In this document: piece by piece, positions 37,833 through 49,600 of the stretch
Position numbering within the stretch: the first letter of the stretch is position 1
Layout: each line of letters begins with the position of its first letter
Origin: Orbilia blumenaviensis
Taxonomy: Eukaryota > Ascomycota > Orbiliomycetes > Orbiliales > Orbiliaceae
Direction: 5' to 3'
NCBI GenBank assembly: GCA_036872755.1
Contig: JAVHNS010000004.1
Location: forward strand, 1,364,001 to 1,428,000
DNA length: 64,000 bases
Notes under the pieces: generated by a model
Seen by the model: the letters and a program-made list of their open reading frames with translations, nothing else
Told to the model about the DNA's origin: nothing
The model's database searches: none
Translations under genes and position numbers: made by a program

Positions 37833-38592
37833 TGCTTCTTAATACTCTTTATGTGTCTGGAGAAGCTATCTTTTCGATTTAGACCTATTTATTCAATGAA
37901 TGAGTTTCGAATATGGGACTGAAGCTTTATGTGAGATTCCTTCGACTGGCCGATCCTCAATTACCCGCGAGGATGATTTTGTGATGACTCCGAGTGGGTA
38001 CCCGTGGTCTATATATTTACATGTAACCCGTAACTCGCGGACTCTTTCGGCATAAAGCGCAGTAGACTTATAGACTTTTATGCAACCTGCAAGCAACGTC
38101 CGGAATGCAGCCGATACTGGTGTCATAAATATTACGAGAATGTATGGAACAGGCGAGGACTAGAACCTATATTCCATTGGTCGCAGAGTATTTGACCTCA
38201 GGCTTCACCCTTTAAGAAGAAAAAAAAAAAATTTAAAAAAATTCCAGTGTGGAGATATAGCTTTGAATAGCGCTAAAATTATATAATTGGGTCTGAGGTC
38301 TATCAAAGAAATCAAGTTCGCGCAAGTATCAAGTGAAGATCTATATGCATTTGCGTGTATAAAAGATGCAACGTAAGGCAACGCATCAGAAGTCAAAACG
38401 TTTCATGAAAGACGACGCTGAAAAACGTGGGAGAACGTGAAAAACGGTAATGGTGCTTCGCAAAGGAAAAAAAAAAAAAACATAAAAGTGGACCAAAAAG
38501 CCAAATATCCTCCCTCATTATGCATTAAGCGTATGTAATAGCCAATCGCAAACAGGACCAAAAGACAAAAAACGATCAAAAAATCGTCAATC
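37833..38592. other. Spacer between cyclotransferase-like gene and the giant gene
   Basis: Promoter side of the cyclotransferase-like gene and 3' flank of the giant gene. AT-rich with short poly-A runs (38219-38231 and 38466-38480). No gene recognised. Confidence 0.5.
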
Positions 38593-41500
38593 TTATTTCC
38601 CGGTGGAAGCAGCAGCCTGCTCGCTTGCCGTAGTCTTGTTTTTCCTCCCTCTTCCGAACAATCCACTGAAAAATCTCCCGGCACTTCCAAACCACGAAAA
38701 GAAGAAGATATGCAAAAATGCTGTAGCAATGCGGCGATTTTTGCTCTGGCTCGTCACAATGGTAGGCGCTCTGGAGGTGGTCGGTCTGACGTCCTCCCCA
38801 GCTGCCGGAACGGCCAAGCTACTGCTCTCGCCAGCAGTCTCTCCCTCCACGTTTCGTTCTTTTTGATTAGAAGACACTACTAAGCATATAAATGGCAGCA
38901 TTAAGCACTACAATTACAACCGTGGCTTGAACAACAAAAGGATACTTACCTCCTTGTCCTTCTGGCTTGACATCTGCGGGCTTAGAAGGTGCCGATTTGT
39001 CTTTGGATTCGCCTTTGCTGGATTCGCCTTCCGTAACGATGGTAGATGGGCCGCCGGGGATGTCAGCTGCAGAGAGCAAAGGCATGCTCTTGCGGTTGTC
39101 GAGTTCGCGGTATTCGGTGGCTTGAGGGGTAGGTGACTCGACTTCGCGGGTGACGGTAGGCTTGTTGAGGTTAGAGAAGTAGTTTGATTCGCCGACTTCT
39201 TCTCCAGTAGGTGAGGATGGACGGGAGCTGAGTCTGTGCAAGAGGTCCTTGACGTGGTTGTGGCGGGACGGGCTGCCTGGTGCTTGAGGAACTTCCACGG
39301 ATTCACGCGGAGTCTCGGTGATGTTAGCATGTGCGGCAGCGATTGGTGCCACTACAGGTTCCTTCGAAACAACAGGTTCAATCTTGCTCTCAACAGGCAC
39401 AACCTCTGGGGCCTCCTTTTCTGCCTTCTTTCCATTCATCGCTACATATGCCAAAGCACCTCCAGCTCCCAAAACACCAGCCCCGATGGCTGCTCCTGTA
39501 AGAATATCACTAGTACTAGTTCCCTCTTCCTTGTTTTCTTCTTTATTTTCTTGACTTTGTTCAACTATTTCTTTGATTTCAGTCTTGTTTTCCTTGTTTT
39601 GTTCTTCTAATCTAACCTCCTCTTGCAAGCTGCTGCCTTCAACGGCTGGGGCTTCGACGGCAACTGGTGGTTCGACGGTGACGATATCAGCCAAGGTCTT
39701 TGGTGGCGCGACTGGTGGGACTTCAGATGGGGCTTCGGCTTCCTTTTGGGCCTCCTCAACAAGTAATCTCTCGGAGGCTTCCAATTCCCTAGCCAGCTCG
39801 TCAGAGAAGACAAGTCCTTCGCCGCTGCCTGCAGGTGGGAGCTCAAGCAGCTGCTTGTTTTCAACGTGACCAGGTTGAGTCGATAGAACTGTAGCATTCT
39901 CAGTGGCCACTGGCTCAACCTCTTTAATGACGGCCTCAGGAGCTGATACCTCGGTCTCGGCTTGGATGGGCGCGGCCTCGACAGCTGGTTCGGCCTCGAG
40001 GACTGGAATTTCCTTTGGAGCTTCGATTGGTTCAACTTCGCCCTTCGCGCTCTCGTTGACGGCGAGAGCTACAGCGCCAGCACCAAGTACAGCGGTACTG
40101 GCAGCAAGAACTGGGATTAAGTTAGACTCATCAGCCTTCTCTTCAGCGGCGAGGACCTCTGGTTCTTTGGTGGGTTCCTCAGTAGGCTCCTCGGCCCTAG
40201 CAGTTGGTTCGGTAACAGGCTCTTCTTCGACCTTGACAGGCTCTTCTTCGACCTTGACAGGCTCTTCTTCGACCTTGACAGGCTCCTCTTCGGCCTTGAC
40301 GGGCTCCTCAACCTTGGAGGGCTCCTCGGTAGCTTGAGGCTCCTCGACGTTCCTTTCAAGGGTTTCGGTGGGGTGGTGTGGCTCGACCATGGCTTCGAAT
40401 TGAGGCTGGACAGGTTCACTTTCGACAGTTGGTTCAGCGACAGCGACTGGTTCACTGGAAACTGGTTCTGGAGCTGGCTGACTCTCAATGGTAGGCTCAG
40501 CCTCCCGGGCCTCAAGAATCTCGGAAACCTTTGGAATGTCCTCCTTAGGTTTCTGAAGTTCATCTTGGTCGATATCGACATCACCAATGAGAGTGGGGAC
40601 AGTGGTAGCAGTTGCTACATCGAAGTCAGCTGCCTTCTCTTCACCAGCTGGTGCCGGTTCGGTGGTCTCGGTTTGTACGGTCTCTTCTTTCGGCTCGGTG
40701 GGCTCGGGGATAATAACGGCGGGGGCATCGGCAGCTGGTTCCTGGGCTTTTACTTCTATGTCCATGTTAGCTGGAGCTGACAGTTGTCTGTCTTTTCGTT
40801 TCCACTTACCTGGCTCTACTGTCTCTGGAGCGACGTTGGTTTCTTCAACAGCCGCAGGCACCTCAGCTTCCTTGGTGGCCTCTTTAGGTTCATCCTTGGA
40901 GAGCACTTCTGCAACGCCGGCTGCAGCTCCGAGGGCAACGGCACCGCCAATGATAGCCTCAGGAACATGAGATTCCTCCTTGTTTTCAGCGGGCTCAGCT
41001 TCCTCGGTAGCGGCAGCGACGGGCTCGGGTACGCTTGGGGTTTCTTCGGTGGTAGCTGCGGGTTGCTCGTGGGCCCCCTCCTTATGTTCTTGCTGAACCT
41101 CTGGAGCAGCCTCTTCGTGAGCTGACTCGACAACCGCTGGGGTGGCCTCTGGGACACTTGGGGCTTCCTTGGGCTCCTCTGCCACAGGCTCTGTGGTTTG
41201 CTCGGCCTCGGCCTCGGCCTGGGGTTCAGCAGCCACTTCCTCGGTAGGGTCGACGATTCCTCTATATTCCACAGGTTTTGCGGGCTCGTCTGGGTAGGTA
41301 ATGATCTCGACTTGGACGGTAGTTGTCTCTTCGTCGTTAACTCCTTCCTTTGGCTCCTCTGGCGCTGGGGCTTGTTCGCCTTCCGCAACTGGCTCCTTGT
41401 CGTGAACAGGCTCTGCAATCGGGGTTTCTATTTGGATTAGGCAATTTCTACGTATCTGAATGTTGAAAGAATGCTTACCTTCGACTGGCTCAACGGCCTT

Positions 41501-44500
41501 TTCGGCGACTGGGGCAACACCCCCTTTGACGTCTTCATCGACAGATTTTTCGACAGGAGCTGGGATATCAGTATGTTCCTGGGCGGTTTCTTGAGCAGCC
41601 TCCGTTGGGATGGCAGCTTCCTCTAGAACAGCAGGAGTAGCCTCTGGCTCAACGGGCTGAGAAGTTGGAGCAACCTCGTCTTGAGTCTCTGGCTCAACAG
41701 CGGTTGGTGGAACTTCAGCCTTTGTCTCTTCAACAATAGAGGCTTCAGGCTCAGTGACGTGCTCGGGAGCTTGGGTAGATTCTTCCTTTTCAACGACTGC
41801 CGGTTCCTCCTCCTTCTGAGTAACAGGGTGAGACTCTTCTGGTTTGTTCTCACTTTCAGCAGCTACTTCCTCTGGCTTGCTCTCAGCTACTGGTTCTGGG
41901 GCTTCAGTTGACTCCGCGTGCTGAACTGTAGGCTCGGCGACCGGCTCAGCAACAGTTTCTTCTTTGACTTCGCTTGTTACTAGCTCAACTTCCTTTGCGG
42001 CCTCAGTCGAGACTAGCTCCTCATGAACTGGCTCGTCCTTTGCGACTTCTACGGAGGGCTCTTCTGGCTTGGCAGCTTCTTCAACAGGAGCAGGCAGAGA
42101 CTCCTCTGTGTCGACCTTCGCGGGGGCCTCTTCAGTTGGCTCAGGTGCTAATTCTTCGACCTTGGACTCGGGCTCAACGGTTGACTGTCGCTCGCTATTA
42201 GCACGTTTCAAATTGGAAAAGGTAGATATCATGTTACTCTTGCATACCTGTTCAGCTGGCTTCTCTGATTCCTCACTAAGAGCAGGAACTTCCTGCGCCT
42301 CACGGGCAGTCTCAGGTTCAGAGACAACCGCAGCCACCTCCGTTGGCTCTGGGGCGTCTTCCTTCTCTTCCTTGAACTCTGGGACGTCTTCTTTATCCTC
42401 CTTAACCTCCTTGGCCTCTGGAACGTCTTCCTTCTCCTCTTCCTTGGCATCTAGAACAGCCTCCTTTGGCTCAGTCGCTTCTTCCACGGGAGCAGGCGCA
42501 GACTCTGGAGCTTCCTGTGCTTGAACTTCGGGTTCGGACTCCTTAACTGGGGCCTCCTCCTTCAATTCAGCAGCAGGCTCCTCGGTCTTGATCTCTGCTG
42601 CGGTCTCAACGACAGCTGGCGATTCACTTTCTTCACCAGTCTTATCAGCCTCGGGTTCCTTGGCTGGAGCTTCCTCGACGATAGGTTCTTGTGCGACTGG
42701 CTCCTCTGTTGGCTTCGATGGCTCAGATTCGGCAACCACTGGTTCGGAGACGGTAGTAGGTTCTTCCGTCTCTGGTTTCTCATCGGCAACAGTCGCTGGC
42801 GCATCGACCTGTGGCTCGGAAGTCTCCTTAACATCGGTCTGTGGAAGCTCTGGCTCCTCCGTCTTAGATTCTGGCTCTGCGGTTGTCTCCTTATCTTCGA
42901 CCACAGCAACTGGCTCTGTAGCCGCTGGTTCCGGCTTATCAGCTTCTTGTGGGTGTTCTTCGGTGGTTGGCTCAGCTGGCTTGTCCTCCTTCAATTCTGG
43001 TTCCTCGGCAGCTGGCTTTTCGGCTTCAGCGACAACTGGGGTATCTTCTTGGGTAATTGGAACCACAACTGCGCTGGTACCTTCCTCTGCAGGAGTTTCT
43101 TCATCAGTGGTAGTTGGCTCTTCCTTGACATCAGCCGTTTCGACATTGCTATGAGCCTCTTCGGGGGCAGTTGGGACCTCCTTCTCCACAGAGGTCTCAT
43201 TTTCGCGCTCCTGGACAACGGGTTCTTCGTCCTTGACCTCGGCGGTTTCAATGGAGGGGCCGGCTTCTTCAGTTGGTTTTTCTTTTTCCTCTTTGACAGC
43301 TGGCTCTTCGTGGACGGCTGCTTTTTCAGTGGAGACTGGCTCAGGTTCTTGCGCAATTTCCGCTGGGGTTTCTTTATGTTCGTCTGAGGGTGATTCGTCC
43401 TTGGCTTCCTGTGGTTCAGCCACAGGTACGACAACCGTGCTCGATGCCTCTGCCTCCGGTTCAGTAGGGACTTCTTTTTCTTCAGCTGCTGGTTCGTTGG
43501 TGTGAGAAGTCTCGGGAACATCGACTGTAGCGGCGCCTTCAAGCGGGGTTTCAACCTCTGTCTTCTCCTCCGGCTTCTCCTCTGGCTTCTGGGCTTCTTC
43601 CACAGCGGCGAGAATTGGAGCATCTTCAGCAGAAATTGGAGCTTCGAATGGCTTGCCGTCCTCGTCCAGAGTTGGTTTTTGGCTGGTCTCCTCAGTACGA
43701 GTCTCTTCTTCAACTTGTGGTGCCTCTTCGGGTTCCTTAGCTTTCTCTGGCTCAGCTTCGGTTGGCTTAGCGGCCTCCTCTCCCTGATGAGCTTCAGATA
43801 CTGGAGTGGGAGCAACTTCCTCTTCCTTGGCAGGCTCACCCTTCTCCAAAACTTCAGTCTCGGCAGTTGCTACAATTGGTGCAGCTTCTGGTTCTTGTTC
43901 CTTGACGACCTCAGTTTCGGCATTCTCAACCGTCGGCTTCTCTTCAGCTGTTTCTTCGGTAATAGTAGCAGGAGTCTCGGTTTGAGTCTGTTCTATTGGC
44001 AGTTCAGGTTCCTTGTCAGTTGCAACAGTGTCCAGTGTCTCTGGAGCAGCAGTTATAGTGTTTTCGGATTCTGTGACATCCTTGACTTCTTCCACTGTTG
44101 GTTCATGAGCGGCCTCAGCTGGCGTTTCGTCCTCTTTGGGAGCGACAACCGGCTCAGTGTGTGTGGGTTCCTTAACTTCGTCTTCAGATGGCGCAGCTGC
44201 TGGAGCCACGGGTTCGGCTTCCTTTTCTTCAGCTTTCTCATCAGAGATGGCGTATTCTGTAGCAACGGCAGTAGGAACAACTAGGGCTTCGCTTTCGACG
44301 GGTTCGTGGGCCTTTTCCTCCTCCTTAGCGGGCTCAACGGCTGCTGGCTCAACCACGGCTGGTTCGTCAACCTCTGATTTGCTGCTGCTCTCTGCCACTG
44401 GCTCCTCAACTGGTGTTTGCTCAGCAGCTTTTTCAACAGCCGGAACCTCTGGAGTCTCTTCCTTCTCCTCGGTGACTGGGACGACAACAGTGCTGGAAGC

Positions 44501-46688
44501 CTCAGCTTCGACCGGCTTGTCGTCTTCCTTGGAAGGTGTCTCCTCAGTAGCTTGAGGTGCGGCAGGAGTTTCAAGAGGGGCTTCCTCTTCTTTCGTCTCC
44601 TCAGTTACTGGAGCTACAGTGGTGCTAGACTCGGCGACGGGTTCTTCGGCCTTGGTAACTGGTTCTTCGACAGTTTCAGCCGTTGTTGGGGCATCAAGCG
44701 TCTTTTCCTGCGCAGGCTCCTCGGTAGCAGCAGGAGTAACCTCCTTGATTTCATCGTCTTTCTCGGCTGGGACAACGGGTGTGGCTTCCGGTTCTTCTGG
44801 CTTAGCCTCCCCTTCGGCGGCCGATGGGGCAACATCCGCAGTTGAAACTGGAGCTGGCGATTCATCGTGCTCTTTCTCCTCCTTGGTTTCTACTGCAGTA
44901 TGTTCCTCAATCTTGGTTTCTGGGACTTCAGATTCCTCTACAGCGGATGGTACGACAGTATCGTCCTTTTCTTCCTTCTGCTCGACGACTGGAGGTTCCA
45001 CAACAGTGTCCTGGGTGGTGGCTGGAGTTTCATCTTTTTCTTCAGGGACAACAGTGGATGGGGCGGTGGTTTCTGGTTCCGCAGCTTTAGATTCCTCGGT
45101 GGCGACAACAGCAGGTGGTTCAACGGTTTCAGTAGTAGTTTGAGGCTCTGGAACCTCGTCCTTTTCCTCAGAAACCGGTGCTGGTGCGCTGACTTCGGAT
45201 TCCTCTGGTTTTGATTCATCGACTATAACCGCTGGTTCTGTCGATGTTGAGGCAACTGGCTCATCGTCTTTGTGATCTTCGTTCTTGTGCTCCTTTTCCT
45301 CTGTTGTGGCGGTTGGCTCAGTAATGGTCGCAGGTGCAGCATCCTGAGATTCAGGGATGACATCCTTCTCTTCAGAAACTGGAGCAGCGGTTGTAGCTTC
45401 AGGCTCCGCTACAACCTCATCCTTCGACTCCTCTTTCGTAGCTGCTGGCTCCTCATGTGTCTCCGGGACATGTGTTATAGCGGCCAGCGTTTCTTCAGTT
45501 TCTGGGAGATCCAGCGAAGTGTGTTTTTCTACAACAGGAGATTCAGCCTTGGCTTCTGCGATTTCGTCTTCCTTTGCAGATGTTGGCACAGATTCTTCAA
45601 CGGATATCGATGGAACCTCGCCTTCGGATGGTTGGGGGATTGTGACTTCTAGTTCTGGAGGAGATACCACCGGGGCAGCTTCTGTTGTCTCTTCTACTAC
45701 CGGTGTGGTCTCAACGATCTCCGGTACTGTGCTTGTGCTGGCGGCTCCCTCTACGGCTGGTTCTGTGACTGGTTCTGTGACTGGCTCTGCTACTGGTTCT
45801 GTGGGAGCAGCAGTCTCCTCTGTCGGGTTCGAACTTGATGCTTCAGCAGAACCTTCCGCCAAAGCCTGTGCTTCAGCCTCAGCCTTCTGTCGGGCCTTTC
45901 TTGCCTTCTTCTTGGCCTTCTGTTTTTGCGATTTCGACATCGGTGACATTGGTGTTTCATCAGAACCAACAACCGGTGATGTCGCAGCAGAGTCCAAAGG
46001 TGTAGTCTGTTCGAGCACAGGTGTAGCCGCTACCTCCACGGGATTCTCATTAATCGGAGAAATTTCCTCTCTCGGCACACCAGCATCTGGTATCGAAATC
46101 CCTAGCGGATCTGATGAAGTGCTAGCAAAGTTATTATCACCCAACCCAGCCGTCTGTGGCGGTGTATCCACCAAACTTTTCGACGACAACGCCGGCGAGG
46201 CAGCTGCTGCACTCAGGTTTAACGGCGCGGGTGATGAGGGTCTAAGTAAACTGGGGGCTTGTACACCGGCATGGTCTTCGGCGGATAACAAGTTAAGATT
46301 TGTAGAATTTGTGTCTGGGATCGGTTCATTAGGAGGGGTGGCCAGATCCGTAGGACCCGGTGTAAGGGCCCTTTCAGATTTAGATGGGTCTGTAGGAGTT
46401 GGGTGGAACAACGGGACCGTAGTTCCTTCTATGGACTTGCCAGCGAGTTCATTTTCGATCACTGGGATATCGGAGGGATTGGTGATGGTAGAGGAGAGAT
46501 CTAAAAATTATATTCAACATATGTTAGCTCATTGGATCCCTTCTCTGCTGTATTTACTCTGCTTTGCTTTTCTCGATATATACGCTATTTGTATATATAC
46601 ATCTACAGATATCATCTAACTCGACAATATCAGTAGCAAATGGAATGAAAGGAAGTATCATACCTTGAGGAGCAGCTTCGGTGGCCAT
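38593..46688 (-). CDS. Giant acidic low-complexity protein, leashin/involucrin-repeat-like architecture
   Basis: Predicted exons (minus strand, 5' to 3'): 46664-46688, 42248-46500, 41479-42184, 40810-41427, 38950-40755, 38593-38858; 2557 residues. Exon 1 reads MATEAAPQ and restores an ATG that the long frame, opening at a GTG, lacks. The protein is dominated by Glu, Pro, Ala, Thr and Val in loose EEP/AEEPV/TEEPAA repeats, probably disordered and strongly acidic. A basic block (KSQKQKAKKKARKARQKAEA) lies in the first 250 residues. Three Gly/Ala hydrophobic segments occur at about residues 1800-1816, 2077-2100 and 2282-2308. The spliced C-terminus ends in IATAFLHIFFFSWFGSAG plus a basic tail, which looks membrane-associated. 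Three internal introns (63, 51 and 54 nt) are in frame and stop-free. The composition recalls the septal Woronin-body tether leashin, annotated as involucrin repeat protein in some fungi, but this is resemblance only. Confidence 0.75.
40216..40320 (-). repeat. 21-bp coding tandem repeat in the giant gene
   Basis: Three identical 21-bp units (40216-40278) followed by two diverged ones, each encoding a seven-residue unit of the type EEPVKVE. The repeat is in frame, so copy-number changes would keep the protein open. Confidence 0.9.
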
Positions 46689-49600
46689 TTTGCTGGTTTT
46701 TTAAAAAATTAAACACAAAAAAAGCAAGGGTTCTTTATGGCTGTTAAGGGATATCGGCGAGAATGGTGAAAAACTCTATCGGATATCGAGAAGACGAAGA
46801 AGAGAGAGAATGGTTCTCTGAAAATGAAGAACCTCTTCTCTGCTCGTAAGATTTTTTTTAGTTCTTTTTCTTTTGGTTCGTTCGTCTAGAAGAATCGACC
46901 AATATCAAATTCCTTCCAGGGTTGAATAGTAATGGATTTTTTTTTTTTTTCCTGCGCGTTCCCGGATAGAAGTTAGCGAGTGATGGATGGATGACTTAAA
47001 ACTAGTCGAGCTGTTCTCGGTTCGGGAAGCTGTTTCTGGGGAGGCGGCAAGGGCAAGTGGCTGTGGAATCAATATCAGGTGTAACCGTACTGACCTTTTT
47101 CCGATGAGGATGAAAGGAATCTGAGAAGCTAGAGATTTGTTTGCAGTTTCCTGTCTAAATCCCGGGTCTTTTCTGGTAGATTCCGATGACGGGTATCAGA
47201 AAGGTAAAATGGTGGAGTGGAAGTTTCGAGGTAGAGAGATATGATGATGATGAGAGATGAAGGTCTAGTGGGTTTGGAAGAGAGTGGTGATGTCTCTTTT
47301 CTTTCTGTTCCGTGGGAGAGAGTGTTGGATATAAAATGATGTCTTCAACACTACGACTTCTAAAGTATACCTCGGATGTTTTTTTAGTACTTTCGAAGCT
47401 CTTCCTCTATTTGGTATTCACAGAACAAAAAAAAAAAAAAGAAGGAGAACGAGATGAAGAAATGGACTATTGATTTCAAGCTTGAAGAATAAAAGAGAGA
47501 AGGAAAATTCAAAATTCGAAAGAGAATTTTTTGAATTTTGATAGCAGAGGGGACGTGAGATGAGGCAATGGTATGTCAAAATCAAACCAACTGAGGGGTA
47601 ATTGGTCACCAACCGTTGAGGAAGAAAAAAAAAAAAAAAAAAAATTTAATTCCTATCTATCGAATTCCTTCTTGTCTCTCTTCCAATGCAATGCAGGCAG
47701 ACTAATGCACAGTTGATGCGCTGGAAGTGTCGCGTATGGATGGGGGTGTGTGGACAGCGAATCAATCGACCAGGTTTCCTACAAGCTTGCAAGCAGCTTT
47801 CTCGAGCTCTCGCCTTCAGCAAATACCAAGCGAAGAATGATACTAGAATTAGGTAAGGAGCTAGGGGACTCTGCTTCCTTGATAGTGAATGTATGTATGT
47901 ATGTGGAGATATACTCAATGCTATACTTTATGCAATAGGAAATATGCGAGATACTGTACGGCAATTGCAAAGCTGTCTCTATCAATACAATTACACAAAG
48001 CTTCACAAAAAAAAACTTCAAAGAAAGCGAGGGATAGCTATAGCGAGCGAAAAAAACATATGAAATATCGGATTTCCACTCAGCTTGATGATATCAACTT
48101 ATCGATATCGATTATAACTTGTTCCCCGAAGTGGCGGATGTCAAGATTTCGTCCCAACGTTACTCGCTGTCCGTTTCCGCACGGCGTTATAGCGTCGACA
48201 AATATCGAGGCGGTTTTGGCGTGATAGTCTTCCCGTGTATTGAAAAGAATGGGGTAACTCTTATTATGTCGGTCGGAGAGCTAACCGTTTGCCAGCAAAG
48301 CAAATGCAGGCTTAGGGTCCCCAGGAAGAAAAAAAAGAGAGCTATAGAAAGGGCCTTCCCGTATCTCGGTCCAATAGCTCGGCCCTTCGAAAAAGGCAAA
48401 AACACTGTCTGATTCGTTGGCAGAGAGAAGATCCGAGGTTTTTTTCTCCCTCTTCTACTCCACTGTTTCCTCCAAGTTAAGGAAACGAGAAGCAATCAAA
48501 AGAGAAAAGGAAAAAAGGGCAATTGGAGAGATTAGGTTGTTTAAAGATCTAAGAGAAGAGGAGAAGAGGGGCAGCAGGCACCTCATCGGCCGTGCTCTTA
48601 GGGTTATATCCCAAAATTTTCTTCTTTCCCTTATCCATTGCAAGCCCAGACCCCTCTTCTCTTTTTGACCCTCCTATGAAGCCATTCAGCCCTTCTGCGC
48701 GAATCACCTCCTACCGTACGCGACCAGCACAAATCGCGGAGTTCTTTCTTTCTTTTTTCCTTTCTCCCAGCAGGAAAGACGTAATTCGGCACGAATAAAA
48801 AGAAAATACATGTGGGATCACGAGAGGGTCTACAGGTTAGGTAGCTAAGGTTTTTTCCTGCTACCAGCTAGTTAGCTCCCAATTTGTGGGGTTCCGGATG
48901 GTTTCTCCAAGCCTGAGATCTCAACTCATTGTTTCGCATTTGGCAGAAGAGAAGAACCAAAAAGATTGGAGTAACTTCAAAGGGATCTCTTTGCGTCAAC
49001 TGGAATTCTGTCGAACCTGCTAACTCTTTGTTTTTTTTTCGTCCGAACATATATGTATATGTACATGTCAAGGACGTATCTACAGCCCACATGTGCGCGG
49101 AAACGATACCTATCAACCATGTCATCTCGAAAGTTTGCAAGTACAGTCTAACCTCGATGATATCTAGCGCAAGAAACCCTCAGAGCGTCGTTCGTTTATC
49201 AACTCAGAAAATGGAGTCGTGACAAGGGGGGGAGCTCGGGACCCACACCGTACTTCCCCTCCTGCATTCCAATTCGACAATCCAGGGACGTCTTTCCTGC
49301 GGCAAGACGCGACAGAGTGGGTCCGAGTTCATGCAAGTCAAAAAAAAAAAACGAAGTTCGTTTTCTACTCGTGAACTTTTAGTATCCCTCACACACACAT
49401 TTATTTACATGAAGATGACCATATGTATCTTTGATATCATCTTTCAGCCATCTGATTTTTTCTTTGGATATGAGGTTCTATTGTGCATGATGTCTCAGGA
49501 ATACAATCATTGTCATTCGTTACAAATACATATAGGCATCTCTCCTTCTCTATATACTTTCCTTATATCTCCAGTTCGATAGGTCATAAAAATCCAAGGA

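Noticed and set aside
46440..46462. Start of the giant protein at 46462
   Set aside because: That codon is GTG; an ATG-bearing first exon at 46664-46688 with good splice sites joins in frame.
45357..46619. 420-codon plus-strand open frame opposite the giant gene
   Set aside because: Composition (Ser/Thr/Gly/Ala) is the mirror of Glu/Ala/Pro codons on the minus strand. Other antisense frames across 38.9-46 kb are the same artefact.
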